A stretch of 64,000 nt of DNA from Pyxicephalus adspersus (lineage: Eukaryota > Chordata > Amphibia > Anura > Pyxicephalidae): the NCBI RefSeq assembly GCF_032062135.1, contig NC_092861.1:137733467-137797466 (forward strand), given 5' to 3'. Within the stretch, counting starts at the first letter, position 1. Each line of letters starts with the position of its first letter. The position numbers and the translations under genes are program-made. Positions 46,581 to 58,227 of this stretch are shown one piece after another. The notes beneath the pieces are model-generated. The model saw nothing but the letters and a program-made list of their open reading frames with translations, did no database searches and was not told where the DNA came from.

Positions 46581-47709
46581 TGGAAACACAGCAGTAAACC
46601 CGATACTTAAAGTGTAGGAAGAAAAACTATATATATACATACACACACTTATTGAAATAATATTTATGTAATTTTATAAGTTTAACACATATTCTCACAT
46701 ATATATTTATATACATGCACTTAAATATACACTATATAAACATTATACAGCTTGACTGTTACCTACAAAACGTATACATTTTCTGCATTTAGCATAATCT
46801 GTGCAGTAACCTCTATGAACTATGGGCAGATACAAAAGCATAAATTCAAGTGGAGCTTTTACTTATAAGAAACTGAACTTTTGTAACCCCCCCCCAATCT
46901 CTTTTAAAAAAAAGCTTATTTATGTATATTATGTATTTATTCTATTTTATATTCCTATTTTCTACCCTTTATTGTCTTTTAATCTTCTTCTACTCACCTC
47001 TATCACTTTTTAATTGGATGGATCATTTAAAGGAAAGCTATAACTTTCATATAACCTACACATCCCAGTTGGCATAGTAAGACTGCAGCATCTTACTTTT
47101 TATTTTAATTCTGTACCAGTGCTTAGAGCCCTCATACACTTGTATGGGCCATACTTTGAGGCTACTAGGCTGTTAGAAATGGGTTACTGGCCTAGAATGG
47201 AAGAAGACAAATGGTGAGCCCGGGCTATCCCGCTGTGCTGAAGTTGGTAGTTGTGTGGGGGTTTAGGGAAGAATTATCCAGGTTGGATAGGAAGGCTGGG
47301 TAAGTGCAGTTTACCTGTTAACAATGTTTTAATATTTATGGTTTAGTTGTATTTTAGTGTATAGTTTTATGCCAGAAGAAGTTTTTTTGGCCCATATAAC
47401 CTCCACATTTCTGCTTTCAATCCTATAATATGTGTACACTGACTACACCTCAGATTTCAGAAGCAAGAACAAATACTGAAATGATACAATTCCTGTGCAC
47501 AGTGCGTTATGTCATGAATGACTGACCAATGGAGAAGTAGAAGACAATGGATAAAGATAGAAGATTCCAGACCTAGAAGACTATCAGAAGAAGATAGCAG
47601 TGGTTTTGTTGAAGGAGGAGAGCTATCTAGGTGGTAAATCGGCTATAATTTACAAGTATGCCATTCATGCTCGCAGATTATGACAAGAGCCTTAGGGACC
47701 TAAGGTAGC
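46581..47709. other. No gene; TA/CA-rich tracts
   Basis: 46630-46750 holds irregular TATA/CACA simple sequence; 46890-46898 is a C run. 47040-47400 is slightly GC-richer and may be an old repeat, unclassified. Confidence 0.4.
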
Positions 47710-48126
47710 TTAAAGCGTACCTAAACTCAAAATTTTTACTTTACATAAAAGGGTTGACAACCCTTTCATTCAAAGTAAAAGATGTATTAAAGCGCAAAAC
47801 CCTTTTTTTTAATAAAAAAAGACACCTCTTCTTTCTGATTGGAAGCACAAAGCCCAGAAGGAGCCCTTTCTTTAATGGGAGACAAAAATAACCAATCTCA
47901 CGCATGAGCAGTGAGATCGGCAATCTTCTTCCCCATCTATGTTTCCCAATCTCGCGTCTGCGCAGTGCAAGATTGGGTGACACGGGAAGAAGACCCATAA
48001 GAAGAGAGAAGATGTCAGGAACCAAACGAAAAAACCTCCCAACAGATCTGCGTGATTGAAAGTAAAAGTAAATGTAAAATGTAAAAATGTAAATGTTTTT
48101 TTATTTTGAGTTTAGTTACGCTTTAA
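47710..48126. mobile_element. TTAA MITE family D, copy 2 (full)
   Basis: Ends TTAAAGCGTACCTAAACTCA and, inverted, TTAAAGCGTAACTAAACTCA, with TTAA at 47710-47713 and 48123-48126. The inside has CATGAGCAGTGAGATCGG and GCGTCTGCGCAGTGCAAGAT, shared with 28575-28935 and, inverted, with 57441-57738. The 94-codon minus frame is repeat-derived. Confidence 0.9.
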
Positions 48127-49146
48127 GAAGTTTTGCTTCAAAGGTATACCTGTTGTTTAAGTCACACAAAACAGAGCCCTATACTTACCACTACCAAAGG
48201 AAGACCCTTTCGTATACCTTAGAATTGTATTTCTAGTCTAACATTAGTCCATTACACAACTTGTGATTACTTTGAAATCTTTCTGTTAACTCCTACTATA
48301 TAAATTGGACCTTTGAGGGGGTAAGTAATTTTTGTGTGTGCTCTGTAGGGACACCTGCTGACAAAATCATGTTGCGAAACAAGTCTACAACCACTTGTCT
48401 TATATCTATTTGAGACATTTTCAATAATATCTTTCTGCAGGCACCATGTACGATAGATAACAGAAAAGATATAAAACTCCCTCGCTCTAGGTCTCTGTGA
48501 ACCACATACACTATTGTTTTTATATTGTCAAATCAGGCGAAAATAAAAAAAAATAGACATTTACTGGAAAAAAAAAAGGAAGGTATGTTTTATTTAAAAA
48601 GAGCAGGTAATTAGGAAAAATGAAAAGGTTACACAGCAACGTGGCCAGACCAAAATCATCTACACTCATCTAAGTCTTGCTGTATTTATTTGCCATCCTC
48701 TGTTCCTTGATATTGGGGAACAGTGGGCTGTTCATGTTGCCTTGTACCACAATCCTAAAAATATAGAAACAGAATGAAAATGTATGAGGCAGTTTCAAAG
48801 TAATGGGATAGCATATAAGGCTCATATCTAGCCTAACTTTTTTTGTGGACTTTAAAGTTTTTTCCCTTTGGGGTAGAATTTCCTTTCTGTTTTTGTCCCA
48901 ATGACAGTGGTTACCAAGACATGAAGAGTCTCTCCATGAAAGAAAGAAAACAAAATGGCCATGAATTTGTAAACATGAAGTTCTTATTGTTGTCTGTTTT
49001 GCTATTTGGGGATATTACTCTCAATTTCTGTATCAGTAAAAAGTGAAGGAAAATTTCCCCAAAAAAGATCCATACAACACACCCAAGGCATATCACTAGC
49101 TTTTGTGATACTGTTATCTTGAGACAAGAGACCTAAATGCACAATA
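48127..49146. other. No gene; one hairpin motif copy
   Basis: Contains the degraded motif copy D at 48353-48388 (CCTGCTGACAAAATCATGTT then GCGAAACAAGTCTAC). The rest is AT-rich non-coding. Confidence 0.4.
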
Positions 49147-49504
49147 CAAAAGCAGAACTAAAATCCTGCTTTAAAATATATGGTCAGGCAGGTAATTTTG
49201 CAGAAAGGAACAGATGATGGATGCCCCTTCTGCAAAAATCTTACCTGTCTGCTCCAAAGAACTGTTTAAAAAAGCTGAGCTGCAAATGAGCAGCTTGGCT
49301 TTGGTTGCAAGAATACCTGGAAATGTTCTTGTGTTTGTCAGGGCTGAATGAACTACCGCACTCCTGCAGGGGAGTTACGCCATCCTGACCAATCAAGATG
49401 GCCGGTGATCACAAGGAAGAGGCAAAGAAGGAAGAAGATAGCTACACCCTGCCATGAAATGAGGACAGGTAGGTATAGCAGGTTTTACATTTTTTATGTT
49501 TTAA
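49147..49504. mobile_element. TTAA MITE family E, copy 2
   Basis: Left end CAAAAGCAGAACTAAAATCC (TTAA changed to CAAA), right end TTAA at 49501-49504. The interior GGTCAGGCAGGTAATTTTGC, CCATCCTGACCAATCAAGAT and GGTAGGTATAGCAGG matches the other copies. Confidence 0.8.
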
Positions 49505-50029
49505 ATTAGAATGACACAAGTACTGCAGGGTTTTCTTTTTGACCAGTCCAGGCTAAAACAGGTCTCGATTTGCATTGCTCAATTGCAGTTTAGTCTGCAG
49601 AGAGGTCAAGAATCAGTCTCTGTTGTTTGGTAGAGGTGCTTGGATCATGAGACAGATTGAACAGAATTAAATCTAACAATTAAATTAATCTTTGGCACAA
49701 TAAACTAGGGCAAAAAAGAGTGAAGGGCAAAGAAGTAGAAGTACTTTGGGTAATGAGTTTATTTACTGACACAAGCCTAGCCATTAGATCCAAAGATGGA
49801 CATATGTAAAAGAAAGACAGAGGAATCTGGATGTAAACCAAAGACCATGAATCAGGGCCCATAAGACAGAAGAACCGTAGGATGGTATGGATATACATTA
49901 TTATAATATATATATATATATATATATATCATTATTTTTAGTAGTATTATTCATTATTTTTTTGCAACTGATATCCAAATTATGCTCTTAGCAGGCAGCT
50001 TTAAAGGATAGCTTTTATATCTTTGTGAT
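49505..50029. repeat. No gene; (TA)n microsatellite
   Basis: (TA)n at 49905-49929 with a TTATTATTTTTAG-type stretch after it. The rest is unremarkable. Confidence 0.7.
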
Positions 50030-50610
50030 GGTTCGGTGTTCTCCATGATAAAATAGGGTCAGTAAAAATAAGCAATAATCCCATCGCCAAAGCCAGCACA
50101 AAACTGCAGGGTCCAGGTCAACAGGCAAGCAGCCAATTATTTGCCCAACAACAGTGAATTTTCATCTGCCCGCAGCCTCCATCTACTGATTATACAATCA
50201 ATACGGCTCAGATGAGGAGAACTAACAACTGGCCAAGGCAGATCAATGACAGCAAATAAAGGATTCGTGAGCAAAACTTTGATACTATTCTACAGCCCTG
50301 TAAATGCTGTTTCTATTGCAAAGGCATTCATGATGATACTCCTATGATTGCACTGTTATTACAGGTTTAATGTTAGGCAATCAAGCTGCAGTGGTCTAGA
50401 TAACAACAAACAGTATCATAAGAAAACACAAAATTGTCCTTATTCTTCTGACACTGTAGCCGAGGCGGGTTTTTTTCTGTGTTAGTGGCCTTGAATGAAC
50501 AATAATAAGTGACAATTTACTGAAAAACACTATTTTTACGGATAACAAAAGTCATGCAATATAGATTGATATAAGTATGATTATTGCCAGACCCGCATGC
50601 GGGATCTACT
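50030..50610. promoter_or_regulatory. Candidate conserved non-coding element
   Basis: A repeat-free block of balanced composition ending near a perfect 12-bp palindrome CCCGCATGCGGG (50593-50604). Many TAAT/ATTA and GATTA words (CTGATTATACAATCAATAC). Conservation was not testable. Confidence 0.32.
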
Positions 50611-50873
50611 TGAAACAGATAATTTAAATAAATTCAATATTGTGACAGCCGGCTTCTTATATCCACATGTATCATTTAGGAAAAGCTAACAGGTAGGTTT
50701 TTTTTTCCTACCTATCTAAATCTTTATAGCTCTGCCTATCTATATCTCTTCCATTCCTCCTTTAAAACTCAAGAAACGGCCACATTTGTGTTGATTGATT
50801 TGAAACAATGCAGTCACCTAGCTAGTATTGTACTTTGGTCTTGCCGAGGTTTACTACTTAGCGGTTTGGAGAC

Positions 50874-51104
50874 ATGGGGCCTGATTTATTAAAGCTCCCC
50901 AAGGCTGGAGAGGATACCTTTTTATCAGTGAAGCTGGGTGATCCAGCACATCTGGAATGGATCTGGTCCAGGATTGAAAACTTTTTCTACAAATAGCAAA
51001 CGACTTTTGAGAAATCCATTGCAGGTTTGCTGGATCACACAGCTTCACTGATATGAAAGTGTATCCTCTCCATCCTTGGAGAGCTTTAATATATCAGGAC
51101 CATG
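50874..51104. mobile_element. Foldback MITE family A, copy 6 (best)
   Basis: Element 50877-51101 starts GGGCCTGATTTATTAAAGCT and ends AGCTTTAATATATCAGGACC, flanked by ATG on both sides (50874-50876, 51102-51104). The arms are almost fully complementary and include AGTGAAGCTGGGTGATCC. This is the reference copy for the family. Confidence 0.92.
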
Positions 51105-51705
51105 GTTGTCAGTACTACTTATGGACGGTGAAGGACAAAAGGAGGTGCAAAATGTGCTGCTGCACAAGGACCAGGCATCTTCTCAGCCAACAGGCGACCC
51201 AATTAGTTTTGGCAGGGGGCATCCCAAATCAATTCTGTACAGGGACCCACTGATGTCTTTTACTGCCTATGGATACCAATACTGTATACTTTACAAAGAA
51301 AATGATAACCTACTATTAAGTCCTACCCTCAATTTAATTGTAAATATTTTTGAGTGTATTTAAGTGATTGAACATGAATCGTAGGGATGTAAATGTGATG
51401 TTTACTTGGACCACATATGGCCCTTATGGCAAACATATGGCCACGCATTGCCTCCTAAATCCTCCTTATGGCCCTCAGTCAGTTCAAGAATTATAAAGAG
51501 ACATTGTCAGGCTCTCAAAATCATATTTGAAGTTTCTTGCAAGAGACTAGCCACTAAATTTACCTCTCCAGTGGCCCACATTCCCTAACTTCCAGTTGTT
51601 TAATTGCTGTACCCTCTATTAGTATTTTTGGCGTTGAACACTTTTGGAGGTGTTAGATACCTATGTCCCCTATTCATGCTGTGGCTCCTACCTCAGAGCC
51701 CAATG
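51105..51705. other. No gene seen
   Basis: Open frames at 51053-51363 overlap the MITE end and show no family resemblance. Confidence 0.4.
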
Positions 51706-52135
51706 TTAAGGTGCGTACACACTTCCAATTTTTATCGTTCAAAACGAACGACGAACGATCGATTGGGCAAAAAATCGTTCGTAAAAAAGTAACCAACGAC
51801 GCCGACGAACGAGGAAAGTCGTTGGAAACGAACGACCGGACCGGCGGATCGGATTGGACGACGATCGTTGAACATCGTTCATGTGTACGGTCGTTCGTTG
51901 ATCGTCCATGGGCTGAGCATGCGTAATGAACGAACGTTCGTTCACTTTCCTGTCGTGCACATAGTTCCTCTATCGCTCAAACGATCGTATCTATTGTGTG
52001 TACAATATCTACGAACGATCGTGTCGTTATCTCTATGTGCAGGATCGGTGCTATATGATCGTTCGTAGATATCGTGCAGGATCGTTCGTCGTTCGTTTTC
52101 CAACGATAATAATTGGAAGTGTGTACGTAGCTTTA
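51706..52135. mobile_element. CpG-rich TTAA foldback MITE
   Basis: The left end TTAAGGTGCGTACACACTTC pairs with the right end GAAGTGTGTACGTAGCTTTA. The interior is packed with ACGAACGATCGTTCG-type words and is the most CpG-dense stretch of the window. Several open frames on both strands are by-products. No transposase. The right TTAA reads TTTA. Confidence 0.88.
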
Positions 52136-52865
52136 GTGTCAAGTCCTCTCATGATATAGTGTTTAAAAGCAGAAGCCATTCTGTGTGGTGGTAAACCGGA
52201 GGTGTCAAATGCAGTCTTATGAAGGCTACAGAATTGGACCTTGAAAGAAAAGGGCCACCTGGGAGGTCATTATAATAATGTTTTTTCTCTTTCAGGAACA
52301 TTTTTTTTCCTAGAAAGAGACTGGTGGGTTCTCTTTAAACAAAATGAGGTCCTAGCTGCTCTTTAGTTAATAAGGGCTACATTTCTTTATGTAATTTTGC
52401 AGCTGAATACTTTAGGATTGATTTATGAAACCTCTCTCAGGGATAAAATATTGTAAGTCATTACTATATTGTTAATAACCAAAGCGCCATACCATAATAT
52501 TTTTCTGGAATTAAGTAGGTGTGACCTTCAGTAGACATAATGCCGCTCCTTGCAGATTCCACTCTTCTTGGCCTAAGGGTTTATTTGAATTTGGCATGCC
52601 TGGATTAGAGCAATACTAGCCATATAGGGCCTAATAATAACAAGGAAATTATGAATATCACTTGCAACTATTAGGTCCCTTCTAACTTTTTGGAGGGTGA
52701 AAAGAAGAACAAAAGCAAGTTAAAGTTATTCTGTAGTAGGGAGAAATCCAAGATCACATTTTCCAAAGCAAACTCATAAAAACTTGGAAACAAACTACCT
52801 ATTATCTATGTCCTTTGACCCAGGAAAACACTGCCCTAATTTTGATCCCTATGTATAAAAAATAC
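52136..52865. other. No gene seen
   Basis: AT-rich, without recognised features. Confidence 0.45.
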
Positions 52866-52869
52866 AGAC

Positions 52870-53300
52870 TGTCTTGGTGTTACGTTGTCCCGCTCTGTCA
52901 CCAGGGGTAGAAGCTGACGGAAAGGTAGGACAGATGCTAGATCGGTGTAAGTCCACCGACAGATGGTCAAAGCAAACAGCAGACAACTGACAATGATAGA
53001 GTCAGCAGGTTGATAGTGAACTCTGACATAGAAAGACTGATTCTTTACAGAGTCCAGGTAGACAAAGCACAGACTGGGAATAGCAGAAGTACCTGGCCAA
53101 TTGGAAAAGTAACTTAATAGAAAAAGCATGGACGTTCAAAAAATCTCAGAGCATTTCAGACAGCCAGAGTAATTCAGAGCATAGACAGCCAGACAGAAAT
53201 CAGAATCAGACTGGATCATATTTGGGGAATGCATAGAAAAACTGATCTGATCTAGCAGAAGCTAAATGTCCACCAGTCTGATTAAGAAATCCTAATTAGA
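52870..53300 (-). repeat. Possible interspersed repeat, unclassified
   Basis: GC-richer. On the minus strand its start (ACCCCTGGTGACAGAGCGGG) resembles the end of the repeat at 63100-63770 (CCCTAGTGGTCC...GGAGCGTGACA). It may be the opposite-strand copy of that family. No coding content readable. Confidence 0.35.
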
Positions 53301-53307
53301 GCAGCAG

Positions 53308-53426
53308 TGCACCACAGAGATCTTTTTTTTTTTTTTTTTAACATTCTTTATTTTTTATTTTATTGGGAAAAAAGAACACAATACATAAAAAACACATAGA
53401 TAGAAACAATGCACCACAGAGATCTT
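53308..53426 (-). mobile_element. Short retro-insertion with 17-bp TSD
   Basis: TGCACCACAGAGATCTT occurs at 53308-53324 and again at 53410-53426. Between them is an 85-bp insert that starts with a T run; on the minus strand it ends with overlapping AATAAA-type signals (AATAAAATAAAAAATAAAG) followed by poly(A). This is the signature of L1-type target-primed retrotransposition of a 5'-truncated transcript end. The source element is not identifiable from 85 bp. Confidence 0.92.
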
Positions 53427-53659
53427 AGCTGCAGTCCTGAATAGTAACCAGAAGTTGTTGAAGATTCAAGGCTTGGTTGTAACACAATCTTGTTTACCTA
53501 CATGATGCTCTCCACCCACGTTTCTGTACCAGATGGTTTTGCAAAAAATAGAACCAATCATGAGACTCACTAACAGATACATGTGTAAAAAAGTAACTAA
53601 AGCCATGAAAAACCAAGGTTAGGTTTCTTGGAAGGAATTTACATGTGAACAGAAAAATT

Positions 53660-53716
53660 GACTTTTAAAATTAAAAAGTAAATTTAAAAGTAAAAGTAAA
53701 AGTAAAAGTAAATTAA
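53660..53716. repeat. (TAAAAG)n simple repeat
   Basis: Several TAAAAG units in tandem, with imperfect flanks. Confidence 0.85.
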
Positions 53717-53859
53717 CACCAATGTGTGATTAGTTGTGAAGGGGTCCAAGTTGGTCACCAAAAATAGATAACACCACTAAATTTCCCAACTAATAACTCG
53801 ATCTGGATCTATTACAAAGGTCAGGACGAACATCTCTAACTTAAAATTAAAGCAAGTAA

Positions 53860-54330
53860 TTGAGAGCAAATTGCTGCACTGTATTTTTATCTCCCTCCCC
53901 CTAATTTGAAATAGACCATTTTGTTGTAAATGCTCCTTTTATTCGAAGGAGAAAATACCCCGAGTTACGCCAATACTTTCAGTGATTCTAATGCTACCTT
54001 TCCCAGTTCTAAAAACAGAGCTCTGCAATTCTAGAATGATCTTTTAGGCTGACAAGCCATTGTTATTGTCAGAGTCCAAGGAATATAAGAGCTTCACATC
54101 TTTCTCCATTACAGTGTGCTGTGTACTGACCTCATTATTTTCACATTTCTGACAGCAATAATGTGGTTTGTGATAAATGTGACACTCACCAAAGTGAATT
54201 ATCGTTTCATGTAAGTGTAGGAACTAAGCTTTCTTGACAGTCAAGACTTGAGAGGAACTGAAATATTCTATGTCCAGTGAGGTGTGTTAGCTGAAGTAGT
54301 AACTCATTTCACAAATCTTGCAAACGTTAC
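53860..54330. promoter_or_regulatory. Candidate conserved non-coding element
   Basis: A repeat-free block with retained words such as CAATAATGTGG and GTGAATTATCG and mixed composition. Low-confidence call from composition. Confidence 0.25.
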
Positions 54331-54599
54331 GGGACTTAGGTAAAAAATTCCAGGAGAAAGCAGAGGTGTCAGCTAAAGGAATCCACCCAAGATGTTCTTT
54401 TATTGCAGTACAAAATATCAGGTGCTGTTTGATTGGTTGCTTAACCACCTTGGACATATTTGTAAATCAGTGAATGTAACTCTAACAAAACATTCACAGC
54501 TAGTGAAAAACGCATGTACCAGGATGATTCACCTGAATGCCAATATATGGTGAAATTAGGATTAAAATCTTTGTAATTATAGCCATTGTCGCAAGAAGG
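54331..54599. other. No gene seen
   Basis: Unremarkable non-coding sequence. Confidence 0.4.
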
Positions 54600-55340
54600 G
54601 GGCAGCACCTTTTATGAGCTCATGTCTTTCACTTGGAGGCTGTGGAAGCGGTACCAAAAACAAGGTATACTAAAAATATCCTTTGAGGCAAACCTATTGA
54701 TATTTTCAGTATTCAATGCCAGCAGAAAAATAATAATACAGCAGGCATCATACCCACGAAAGCATATTTTTTCTCATGCCTTGGTACCTGATAATCTGGG
54801 CCGTCTATTTAGGAAACAATGTATAAATATTAAAATGGTCCATATAGAGAACTCTCTTCCCGATTATTCACTAAAGGTCATTACAAAGAGCAAACGGGCA
54901 CTCTTTGCATCTGGAGGAAAAGAAGTTTAAGCTCTGGATAAGGAAGGGATTCTTCACTGTAAGGTCTGTGAAAATGTGGAATCAGCTCCCTCAGGAAGTA
55001 GTTTCAGCAACTATTATAGATTGCTTTAGGAAAAAGCTGGATGATTTCTAGAAGCACAGAATAAAAGTGGAAATTAAAGTATCAAAGTAAAAATAGCAGG
55101 GACTGTTGATCCAGGGAGCATCCGATTGCCTCATGGCATCAAGAAGGAATTTTTCCCCGGTTGGAGCAAATTATACCAGGGTTTTTTTTGCCTTCCTCTG
55201 GATCAACTATGTCCATAGGGTTTTTATCTGGGATATGTTTATTTTCCTAGTGGTTGAACTTGATGGACTTATGTATTTTTTTTTTAACCTGACTAACTAT
55301 CTTTTGTGGTCATTAGGTGGCTTTGTCACAAACTCTCTCT
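54600..55340 (+). repeat. Interspersed repeat, widespread vertebrate type
   Basis: Contains the series of phrases GTGGAATCAGCTCCCTCAGG, GAAGGAATTTTTCCCC, TTTTTGCCTTCCTCTGGATC, GGTTGAACTTGATGGACTTA and CTGACTAACTAT, which I recognise from an abundant repeat in fish and amphibian genomes. I cannot place it in a superfamily with certainty. The 114-codon frame at 54586-54930 and the 87-codon frame at 55106-55369 are repeat-derived. Confidence 0.7.
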
Positions 55341-55516
55341 TGGTCATAAAGTGTGGTGAGCAACCTTAGTGGACTTGTGTGAGAAAAGGAGAATTGGAAG
55401 TGGGGATACAGTGAAGCCACAAGAGATGATCATTGTTTTCCAAAAATGTCCATTCTGCAATAAAAAAATCTACCCGTAAAACTCTTCTTGTTCTATTTTG
55501 TGCAGCTTGGTGTACA

Positions 55517-56108
55517 TTAACCTCCCTAGCAGTTCATTTCTTTATGGTTTTATATGTTTAAAAGCAGAACATTGTTTTTCATGAAAAAATATTTTACAGT
55601 ATAATATAATAGTACAAGTATAATAATGTTTGAAACACAAAATCATGTAAAAATAATAAATTAAATAAATTAAAAAATCTATATATTTGATTTTTTTTTT
55701 TAAATTTTTTTAAAATTAAAAAAAAAAACATATTATAATAATACTATATATACTGTAAAATAAATGTTCTTGAAAACAATGTACTGATTTTACACATATA
55801 AATCCAATGTATTGCATTCAATAGAGTTATTTTGTATTGAATGCAATACAAATGGATTTTGAATTTCCCGCCCCGCCGGCAACGTACACGCGCACCAACG
55901 TCACTGGGAACTCCCCCGGTGACTCATCGGGTGCAGAATCCGGCCAGAGGAAGAAGAAACAGGACAGAGATTGCGGCGATGGACGACACAAGACGCCGGC
56001 GGATCAGGTAAGCTCTGTATTTACTATTACTTCCCATAGTATTATTATTACTTTCAGCAACTTTTTTCTACCCCGAGTCACACTTGGGGTTACTGCTAGG
56101 AAGGTTAA
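55517..56108. mobile_element. TTAA foldback element family F, copy 2
   Basis: Left end TTAACCTCCCTAGCAGTT and right end, inverted, TTAACCTTCCTAGCAGTAAC, with TTAA at 55517-55520 and 56105-56108. Same order as 11039-12179: AT-rich part, one hairpin (about 55808-55852), TTGAATTTCCCGC, a GC-rich part, GGTAAG, a subterminal hairpin CCCCGAG...CTTGGGG, end. It has a single hairpin instead of five. Confidence 0.88.
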
Positions 56109-56429
56109 ATAAAGCATTGTAAAAGGCAAGTATGTTTCTTTTCCTGGCCCTCCTGCAATAAATGATTTTTTTTTTAATTTTTACATTTAGTCCTGCTTTA
56201 AAGCAGAACAAAGCCTTATTTTCAAAAATTGTGATCATGCAGGTTCTTTATTGCAGAATGTATTCTTAGATGGATGTTGTAATTTCCATGCAGGAATTTG
56301 GATTGTGTGTGTCCAACATTTTTATGATTACCATGTGGGGTATTGCATTCCAGATTCATTACAACAGACAGTGTGCAAAATTTTATAGTTTGTTAAAAAA
56401 AATAAGTACAAACATTCTGCAGAGAATGC
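56109..56429. other. No gene seen
   Basis: AT-rich. GCTTTAAAGCAGAAC at 56199-56213 resembles a lone TTAAAGC MITE end. Confidence 0.4.
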
Positions 56430-57160
56430 CCCTTTCTTTTTTGTAAGGAAACAATGATCACTTTGCTGAGGTTCAACACTTCCTTTACTGAGTTAAATGC
56501 AGATCACTGCAATCAGTGGGGAGCGGGAGTTTTGAGGGTTACAAATCTATTGCTTTGATTTAAAAGGAAGCAAATTAGACCTTTGCGGAGAGACCTCCAT
56601 TCCCCCACAGAGAGGCCCACAAGGGCCCCATTCCCCAGCATGCTGGCAGGATTTTTTTACTCTATGGCAGCTTTTGAAATACAAAGAACCGTAATACAGC
56701 AAACACCCAGTTTTGACATACATGGGATGTATTCAGCTGATTTAAACTGTATGTTCAATTCAGCTTTGAACATAAAAGGTGGTCTGTTCATAAACTAAAT
56801 ATGGAGTATGTTTTTTGCTCAAAGGGTGGAGTTACAATTTGTGATGAATGCTGTAATGGGTTGATGGATTGAGGACTTTTGTAACCAAGGCTGCTTAGAG
56901 ACTCGGATGAGGTCAGGAATTGAAAGAGGGATACTTCTTAAGACTTAACCTTTTCTGCTCTATTAATCCCGAAGTCACCTGCGTCCTTGTCTGCACAGAG
57001 ACTTAAGAACTACTGATCCCACTCAAGTCTAATTATTTCTCTTGAAATATGAGCGTACGCTAACCAGCTCCCAAAGCCATACCAAACTGGATATTGGATT
57101 TAATACATTTCTGTAATTATGACTTGTTCAGCTTTCACAGTGTTTACATTAAACATAATT
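56430..57160. promoter_or_regulatory. Candidate conserved non-coding element
   Basis: A long repeat-free block of mixed composition (for example ATGCAGATCACTGCAATCAG, GGAAGCAAATTAGACCTTTG, CAGCATGCTGGCAGG). No domain in the short frames. Conservation was not testable. Confidence 0.3.
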
Positions 57161-57440
57161 GAAGAGATAAGTACAGCAACATTATATGATAATTGAGCTT
57201 TACATTTTGTTTTCTAGGAATTCTAATAGCTAAAAGAGCCATGTTAAAGAGCCAGTAAATTCTTTAATTTGCTGGAAAGGTTTATAACTTAGGTGGTACA
57301 AGTTTACCTGTGGAAGGAAGGAAGATAGGAGGGTTTGAAGGTTTTAGAGTAAGAGTTGGCTGTAAAAAAAACTCATCAAGCTATCTTGGTTCATTCTTGG
57401 TTTTTCACACATGGTTTTTCCATTTTGGCTTAAATTTTGT
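57161..57440. other. No gene seen
   Basis: AT-rich non-coding. Confidence 0.4.
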
Positions 57441-57738
57441 TTAAGTGGATGTAAACCCAAAACAAAAAAAAAAATCGCACTTACCTTTAATCCCGCAGAT
57501 CAGCCTATCTGTCCAGAGGTTTCTTCCATCGGGTCAAGCGCCGTCCCATTGAGGACAGAGGGAGTGCCAGGCGCCGGCATCTTCTCCTCTCTTTTTCCGT
57601 GTTCTTCTTCCTACGTCAAGCAAGATCGGGTGACGTAAATTGGGAAAAACCTTGCTGATCTCACTGACATACATGAGATCTGCAATTTTTTTCTCTATTG
57701 ATAAAAAGGCTCTTTCTGCACATACCCGAGATGCTTAA
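57441..57738 (-). mobile_element. TTAA MITE family D, copy 3
   Basis: Begins TTAAGTGGATGTAAACCCAA and contains, inverted, the family D core (CGGGTGACGTAAATTGGG, CTGATCTCACTGACATACAT, AAAAAGGCTCTTTCTGCACA). The right part is shortened, ending near a TTAA at 57735-57738. Confidence 0.75.
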
Positions 57739-58227
57739 TGAAAATAAAGTCACATGACAAAATAATGACTAATTCTTTTAATACTTTTACCTAAAACTTT
57801 ACAAATTGAGCATATTTTCAGTTTTAAGCTCAACCAATTATTTAGGAGCCACAAGAGCTTTCCCTTTTCATTTGAAAGTATTCAAAGAATACCTCCAAAA
57901 GCGCCTTCCTTCAGTATTGTAGTGATTGTGCTCTCTGTCACCACCACTAACATCTTATTCTGCATTATAGCAGAGTATGGGCTGCCACTTGGACAGGATG
58001 AAGAGAAAGGTCTGACAGTTTGTTTTGGTATGTGATAAATTGAAACATGAGGATATGATTTGAAGCACTTATTATGGATACAGATATTTCCTATTTAGTT
58101 GTAAATATAAAATTCATGATTGGATGTTGATTCACCTGCCTATTTGACATGGATGACCCAATTTTAACTAAAGTGTCTATAGCAAACTCTAGATTTGGGA
58201 AAGAGAACAGAAATACTCTTTAGATCT
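57739..58227. other. No gene seen
   Basis: AT-rich non-coding. Confidence 0.45.

Noticed and set aside
51663..52142. Several overlapping open frames on both strands
   Set aside because: They result from the symmetric CpG-rich arms of the foldback MITE.
54586..54930. 114-codon plus-strand frame as a gene
   Set aside because: It lies in an interspersed repeat and has no recognisable domain or codon pattern.
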